From a virus: DNA of 26,091 bases. Positions within the stretch are counted from its first letter, which is position 1. Each line of letters opens with the position of its first letter. This document shows, piece by piece, positions 22,079 to 26,091 of this stretch. Both the position numbers and the translations under genes were made by a program. Below the pieces are notes generated by a model. That model worked only from the letters and a program-made list of their open reading frames with translations. It searched no databases and had not been told where the DNA came from. The DNA is taken from IMG/VR virus record IMGVR_UViG_3300006874_000118, positions 1-26,091 of that record, one strand, 5' to 3'.

Positions 22079-23871
22079 AAAAAGTTATGAAGAATTACGG
22101 AGAAGAATTAGGTTGGGAGTTGGGAGTTGACTTTCCAACTTGGGGAAATACTGAAATATATGTCAAAACAATATCAAAAGGATACTTACTCGTAGGAGAA
22201 ACGCCAAAAGATGCATATTGGAGGGTATCAACCGCTGTTGCACGCAGGTTGGGCAAACCTCATCTCGCTAGTAAGTTTTTTGATTATATTTGGCGCGGGT
22301 GGCTTAATCTTGCTAGCCCTGTACTTTCTAATACTGGCACCGATAGGGGTCTTCCGATATCTTGTTTTGGGATTGATGTCGGTGATTCAATCCAAGAGAT
22401 AGGTCAAAAGAACCTCGAATTGATGTTGTTGGCCAAACATGGTGGTGGTGTTGGTATTGGTCTTAATATGATTAGACCTGCCGGTGCTAAAATCACCGAT
22501 AATGGTACAAGTGATGGTGTAGTACCATTCGCTAAGATTTACGACTCTACAATCCTTGCAACTAACCAAGGAGCAGTTCGTAGAGGTGCTGCTTCGGTTA
22601 ACCTAAACATTGAACACAACGACTTTGATGAGTGGATTGAAATCCGTGAACCAAAGGGTGATGTAAACCGCCAATGTTTGAACCTACACCAATGTGTTAT
22701 CGTTGGTGACAAGTTTATGAGAAAACTTGAGGATGGAAACGAAGAAGCAAGACGCAGATGGGGTAAGGTACTTCAAAAGAGAAAGGCAACTGGCGAACCT
22801 TACATTATGTACAAAGGTAATGTAAACAAACAAAACCCAGAGGCATACAAACAAAACTCATTGAAGGTCTTTATGACCAATATTTGTAGTGAGATTACAC
22901 TTCACACCGATGAGTCACACTCATTTGTATGTTGTTTGTCTTCAGTCAACTTGGCTAAATACGATGAGTGGAAAGATACTGACCTTATCTATACAGCAAC
23001 TTGGTTCTTGGATGGTGTACTTGAAGAGTTCATCCAAAGAGCAAAGAATATGAGAGGATTTGAGAATTCGGTTCGTTCTGCTGAAAAAGGTAGAGCATTG
23101 GGTCTTGGAGTTTTGGGATGGCACACATACCTACAACAAAAAGGTATGTCATTCGAGGGTCTTCCTGCTCAATTTGAGACTCGTAGAATCTTCTCTCAAA
23201 TGAAGATTGAGTCAGAACGTGCATCTCGTGATTTGGCTAACGAATATGGTGAACCACTATGGTGTGTTGGTACAGGTATGAGAAATACTCACTTGAGAGC
23301 TATTGCACCAACAGTATCCAACTCCAAATTGAGTGGTAATGTATCCGCAGGTATCGAACCTTGGGCTGCAAACGTATTCACCGAACAAACTGCTAAAGGA
23401 ACATTCATTCGTAAGAACAGTGAGTTGGAACGTGCTCTTCGTAAGATGGGTATGAACAACAAAGAGACTTGGGATAGAATCCTTACAGATGGTGGTTCAG
23501 TTCAAGGTTTGGATGAGTTGGATAATTGGGGGTATGTTGAGGGTAGACTTCAAAAGAAAGAAGATATGGACTCTCAAGTGATTGAAAACAATCAAGTTGA
23601 TTGGGTAAAGGATGTATTTAAGACATTCAAAGAAATCAACCAACTTGAATTGGTAAGACAAGCCGGTATCAGACAACAATATGTTGACCAATCGGTATCA
23701 CTTAACTTGGCATTCCCATCTCAAGCATCACCAAAGTGGATTAACCAAATCCATATGGAAGCTTGGAAACAAGGAATTAAGACACTTTATTATATGAGAA
23801 CGGAGTCGGTACTTCGTGGAGACATCGCAGCTCGAGCCACCGACCCTGATTGTTTATCTTGCGATGGTTAG
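22072..23871 (+). CDS. nrdA: Ribonucleotide reductase alpha subunit (class I)
   Basis: A 599-aa catalytic subunit that makes dNDPs from NDPs. Visible active-site features: NLASPVLSNTGT (79-90) with C98 in PISCFG (the first redox Cys), NICSE at 270-274 with C272 as radical Cys and N270/E274 as partners, C287 in VCCLS as the second redox Cys, paired tyrosines in KTLYYMRTES, and a C-terminal CLSC pair that receives electrons from thioredoxin. E. coli NrdA has 761 aa; this protein starts near the catalytic core and has no room for the N-terminal ATP cone, so overall activity feedback by dATP is probably absent (inference). The ATG at 22072 overlaps the nrdB stop; the TTG at 22060 is unlikely. A stretch at 22235-22385 has codon choice unlike the rest. 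Confidence 0.94.
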   Translation: MVKKVMKNYGEELGWELGVDFPTWGNTEIYVKTISKGYLLVGETPKDAYWRVSTAVARRLGKPHLASKFFDYIWRGWLNLASPVLSNTGTDRGLPISCFGIDVGDSIQEIGQKNLELMLLAKHGGGVGIGLNMIRPAGAKITDNGTSDGVVPFAKIYDSTILATNQGAVRRGAASVNLNIEHNDFDEWIEIREPKGDVNRQCLNLHQCVIVGDKFMRKLEDGNEEARRRWGKVLQKRKATGEPYIMYKGNVNKQNPEAYKQNSLKVFMTNICSEITLHTDESHSFVCCLSSVNLAKYDEWKDTDLIYTATWFLDGVLEEFIQRAKNMRGFENSVRSAEKGRALGLGVLGWHTYLQQKGMSFEGLPAQFETRRIFSQMKIESERASRDLANEYGEPLWCVGTGMRNTHLRAIAPTVSNSKLSGNVSAGIEPWAANVFTEQTAKGTFIRKNSELERALRKMGMNNKETWDRILTDGGSVQGLDELDNWGYVEGRLQKKEDMDSQVIENNQVDWVKDVFKTFKEINQLELVRQAGIRQQYVDQSVSLNLAFPSQASPKWINQIHMEAWKQGIKTLYYMRTESVLRGDIAARATDPDCLSCDG

Positions 23872-23880
23872 GAAATTATT

Positions 23881-24117
23881 ATGAAACAATATCTTTACTT
23901 TTCAGCTCCGTGGTGCGGCCCGTGTCGTATGTTAGGGCCAGTAATGCAACGAGTTAACAACACGATTCCAGTTCAGAAAATCAATGTAGATGAACAATCT
24001 GAAATGGCAATTCAATACAACGTAAGAAATATTCCAACCGTCGTATTATTGGAAAATGGCCAAGAGGTTAAACGAATTATCGGAGCAAAATCAGAATCAG
24101 AATATCTAAATGTTTAA
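23881..24117 (+). CDS. Thioredoxin-like protein, 78 aa
   Basis: A small thiol-disulfide protein with the classical motif WCGPC (residues 11-15) and the cis-proline P52 in NIPTVV, followed by LLENGQEVKRIIG. It most likely reduces the C-terminal cysteines of the adjacent NrdA, a role that phage NrdC and thioredoxins play. At 78 aa it is shorter than a normal thioredoxin (about 105), lacking the first strand and helix but keeping the active site and cis-Pro loop. The ATG at 23881 has AGGAAA at 23870-23875, overlapping the nrdA stop. Confidence 0.9.
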   Translation: MKQYLYFSAPWCGPCRMLGPVMQRVNNTIPVQKINVDEQSEMAIQYNVRNIPTVVLLENGQEVKRIIGAKSESEYLNV

Positions 24118-24120
24118 GTT

Positions 24121-25233
24121 ATGAAAACCACAAAAATATGTCTAAACGCAATGGTGGGTAGTGAAGAAGCCACCATTCAGCGAATGTTAGATTCAGTTGC
24201 GAACTATGTTGATTATTATGTCGTTCAATGTAATGGTAATGACAACACAAAAAATGTAATTGATGATTTCTTTAAAGAAAGAGGGATTCCTGGATTCACA
24301 TATGAAATCAAATGGGAATATCCAGGTTGGAATCGTGACCACACCTTACAAGAGGCTTTGAAAGCAGACCATGGGTGTGATTGGATTCTTCGTATGGATG
24401 CTGATGAACAATTAAAAGTTGAAGATGACTTTGATTGGACTATCCTAAACGATACATCAGTAGAATCTTGGAATATTGTTGCTGACCCAGGCAATTCACT
24501 CTATTTCCGTACTTGGATGTGGAATGCAAAATTACCATGGTACTTCCAACACGACAAACGACACGAAACAATCCATTTGCCGGAACGAGGTGAATCATTC
24601 CAACGTGTTAATCTACCAAAGTCATTTAGACAAGTAATTACTAATGATGGTAACACTTGGTTGGCGCCAATGAAATTTATTACGGATGGTTTGACTTTAG
24701 AGTTAGATAAAGTTCCTACTAAATTGGTATTGGAAGACTACTACCACTTGTGGTACATTGCAAAATCATATCATGATGGGTATCGTGATGTAGATAACCT
24801 ACCATTTGGTAAAGCACATTCAGATGAGTATGCCAGAAGGGTTATTTTCTACTATAAGCAGTACTTGAATATGTTGCATGACTTTGAAAATAGACAACAC
24901 CCAAAAGCTGTTGATGATATGGGATATTATGCCTGTATGTTGATTGCTGAGGCATATGAGTGGTTGGGTGAAGAAGACAAACAATTGTATTTCTTACAAA
25001 AAGCATCTGCTTTTAACCCACGAAGAAATGAACATTTTGTAAAACTGGCGATTTATTACCAACGTAGACAACAATGGGAAAACATGATTTATGTGACTCA
25101 AATTTTGGTAAATCCTGAACGTAAAAACCCATTCCCTGATTATTCGTTCTTAATTGAAAATAACTCATATTGGGATACTGGTAATCTATGTCAACAACTT
25201 CACGAAATTGCAATAAATGGACTCAACTCGTAA
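24121..25233 (+). CDS. GT2-type glycosyltransferase with helical C-terminus
   Basis: A 370-aa putative sugar transferase. Residues 4-100 have the GT-A pattern of family 2 enzymes: KICLNAMVGSEEATIQRML, VDYYVVQCNGNDNT, a W.RDHTLQEAL segment and RMDADEQL with the metal-binding D-x-D at 93-95. Residues about 260-365 are helical and resemble TPR repeats (MLIAEAYEWLGEEDKQLYFL, then KASAFNPRRNEHF). The acceptor is unknown: host surface glycan, virion protein or DNA are all possible. It begins 3 bases after the thioredoxin stop, and its end overlaps the UDP-galactopyranose mutase start by 17 bases. Confidence 0.85.
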   Translation: MKTTKICLNAMVGSEEATIQRMLDSVANYVDYYVVQCNGNDNTKNVIDDFFKERGIPGFTYEIKWEYPGWNRDHTLQEALKADHGCDWILRMDADEQLKVEDDFDWTILNDTSVESWNIVADPGNSLYFRTWMWNAKLPWYFQHDKRHETIHLPERGESFQRVNLPKSFRQVITNDGNTWLAPMKFITDGLTLELDKVPTKLVLEDYYHLWYIAKSYHDGYRDVDNLPFGKAHSDEYARRVIFYYKQYLNMLHDFENRQHPKAVDDMGYYACMLIAEAYEWLGEEDKQLYFLQKASAFNPRRNEHFVKLAIYYQRRQQWENMIYVTQILVNPERKNPFPDYSFLIENNSYWDTGNLCQQLHEIAINGLNS

Positions 25234-26091
25234 GTATGACTATGTAATTGTTGGTAGTGGGTTCTTTGGGGCAATATGTGCTCATGAGCTAAAAAAGGCT
25301 GGTAAAAAAGTTGTTGTTTTAGAGAAAAGAGACCACATCGGTGGAAATACTTACACCGAAGAGAAAGATGGGGTGCATATTCACAAATATGGCGCCCACA
25401 TCTTTCATACCAACGATGAAAGTGTTTGGAATTATGTAAATCAGTTTGCAGAGTTTAGACAATACGCTCATAGTGTTATTGCTAATTATAAAGGTGAGAT
25501 TTACACCCTACCATTTAATATGAATACATTCAATCAGATGTGGGGGGTAACTACACCACATGACGCAAAGAAAAAGATTGAAGAACAACGATATGATGGT
25601 AAGGTAACAAATTTGGAAGAGCAAGCACTTTCACTTGTCGGTAAAGACATCTACGAAAAGTTGATTAAGGGTTATACTGAAAAACAATGGAGAAAACCTG
25701 CAACTGAACTACCTGCCTCAATTATCAAAAGACTGCCGGTTAGGTTTACATACAATAACAACTATTTTAACGACAAATACCAAGGTATTCCTATTGGTGG
25801 ATATACTCAAATATTTGACAAGTTGTTAGATGGTATCAAAGTATATACTAATTGTGATTATCTTGAAAATAAAGAGTATTGGGATGATTTGACTGATAAA
25901 GTAATTTACACGGGCCCTATTGACAAATACTTTAATTATGAATTTGGTGATTTAGAGTACAAGTCAGTTAGATGGGATACTATGAAAATTAATGCAGATA
26001 ATTACCAAGGTTGTGCAGTTATGAATTACACCGATGACTCTTCATTTACTCGTATTATTGAACACAAGTATTTTGATGACCAAAATCAAAA
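25217..26091 (+). CDS. glf: UDP-galactopyranose mutase (3' end cut by window)
   Basis: The first 291 residues of a flavoenzyme that converts UDP-galactopyranose to UDP-galactofuranose. The FAD-binding motif is VIVGSGFFGAICAHELKKAG (9-28), followed by VVVLEKRDHIGGN; the family signatures IHKYGAHIFHTND, LPFNMNTFNQMWG and GYTEKQWRKP are all present, then RFTYNNNYFNDKYQGIPIGG with the substrate-loop residues. No stop occurs before the window end; known enzymes are near 370-390 aa, so about 80-100 residues remain outside. The ATG at 25217 overlaps the glycosyltransferase end by 17 bases. Together with that gene it suggests a galactofuranose-related modification. Confidence 0.93.
   Translation, partial: MDSTRKYDYVIVGSGFFGAICAHELKKAGKKVVVLEKRDHIGGNTYTEEKDGVHIHKYGAHIFHTNDESVWNYVNQFAEFRQYAHSVIANYKGEIYTLPFNMNTFNQMWGVTTPHDAKKKIEEQRYDGKVTNLEEQALSLVGKDIYEKLIKGYTEKQWRKPATELPASIIKRLPVRFTYNNNYFNDKYQGIPIGGYTQIFDKLLDGIKVYTNCDYLENKEYWDDLTDKVIYTGPIDKYFNYEFGDLEYKSVRWDTMKINADNYQGCAVMNYTDDSSFTRIIEHKYFDDQNQ

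Overview
This window is part of the genome of a T4-type (contractile-tailed, myovirus morphology) phage that probably infects a member of the Bacteroidota. The phage assignment rests on a run of tail genes (sheath, tube, gp26-like assembly protein, tape measure, baseplate and hub) followed by a T4-style replication set (gp32-like SSB, UvsX/RecA, RNase H/FEN nuclease, gp41-like helicase, NrdA/NrdB, thioredoxin). The host assignment is an inference from promoters: four intergenic sites match TTTG-N19/20-TAnnTTTG or TAnnTTAG, the form used by the Bacteroidota housekeeping sigma factor. Many genes also lack a clear Shine-Dalgarno sequence. The DNA is AT-rich and every gene I accept lies on the + strand.

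Layout. (1) 1-11576, late structural region: tail sheath (5' end outside the window), tail tube, an 84-aa protein between two terminators, a gp26-like tail assembly protein whose 3' end overlaps a gp51-like extension at a run of seven T, a 63-aa protein, a tape measure protein of about 697 aa, a baseplate protein carrying an exact 15-residue repeat array, a gp53/LysM-like protein, a hub protein and a 180-aa virion-associated candidate. (2) 11577-12929, a cluster of small genes of unknown function with its own promoters. (3) 12930-16528: a compact family-A-like DNA polymerase, a 655-aa protein of unknown function and a 128-aa conserved-looking unknown. (4) 16529-21022, recombination and replication: SSB, UvsX, RNase H, helicase. 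(5) 21023-24117, nucleotide supply: NrdB, NrdA, thioredoxin. (6) 24118-26091, sugar genes: a GT2-type glycosyltransferase and a UDP-galactopyranose mutase that runs off the end of the window.

The structural genes make and assemble a contractile tail. The second half supplies dNTPs, opens and copies DNA and handles recombination-dependent replication. The sugar genes may alter a host or virion glycan. The observations I rate highest are a probable +1 (or -2) frameshift joining the gp26-like and gp51-like reading frames, the 15-residue FLGET array in a baseplate protein, promoters that place the transcription start almost on the start codon of the polymerase and helicase genes, and a polymerase with unusual catalytic motifs. 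No tRNA, CRISPR array, insertion sequence or integrase was seen, and no stretch over 300 bases lacks a gene.
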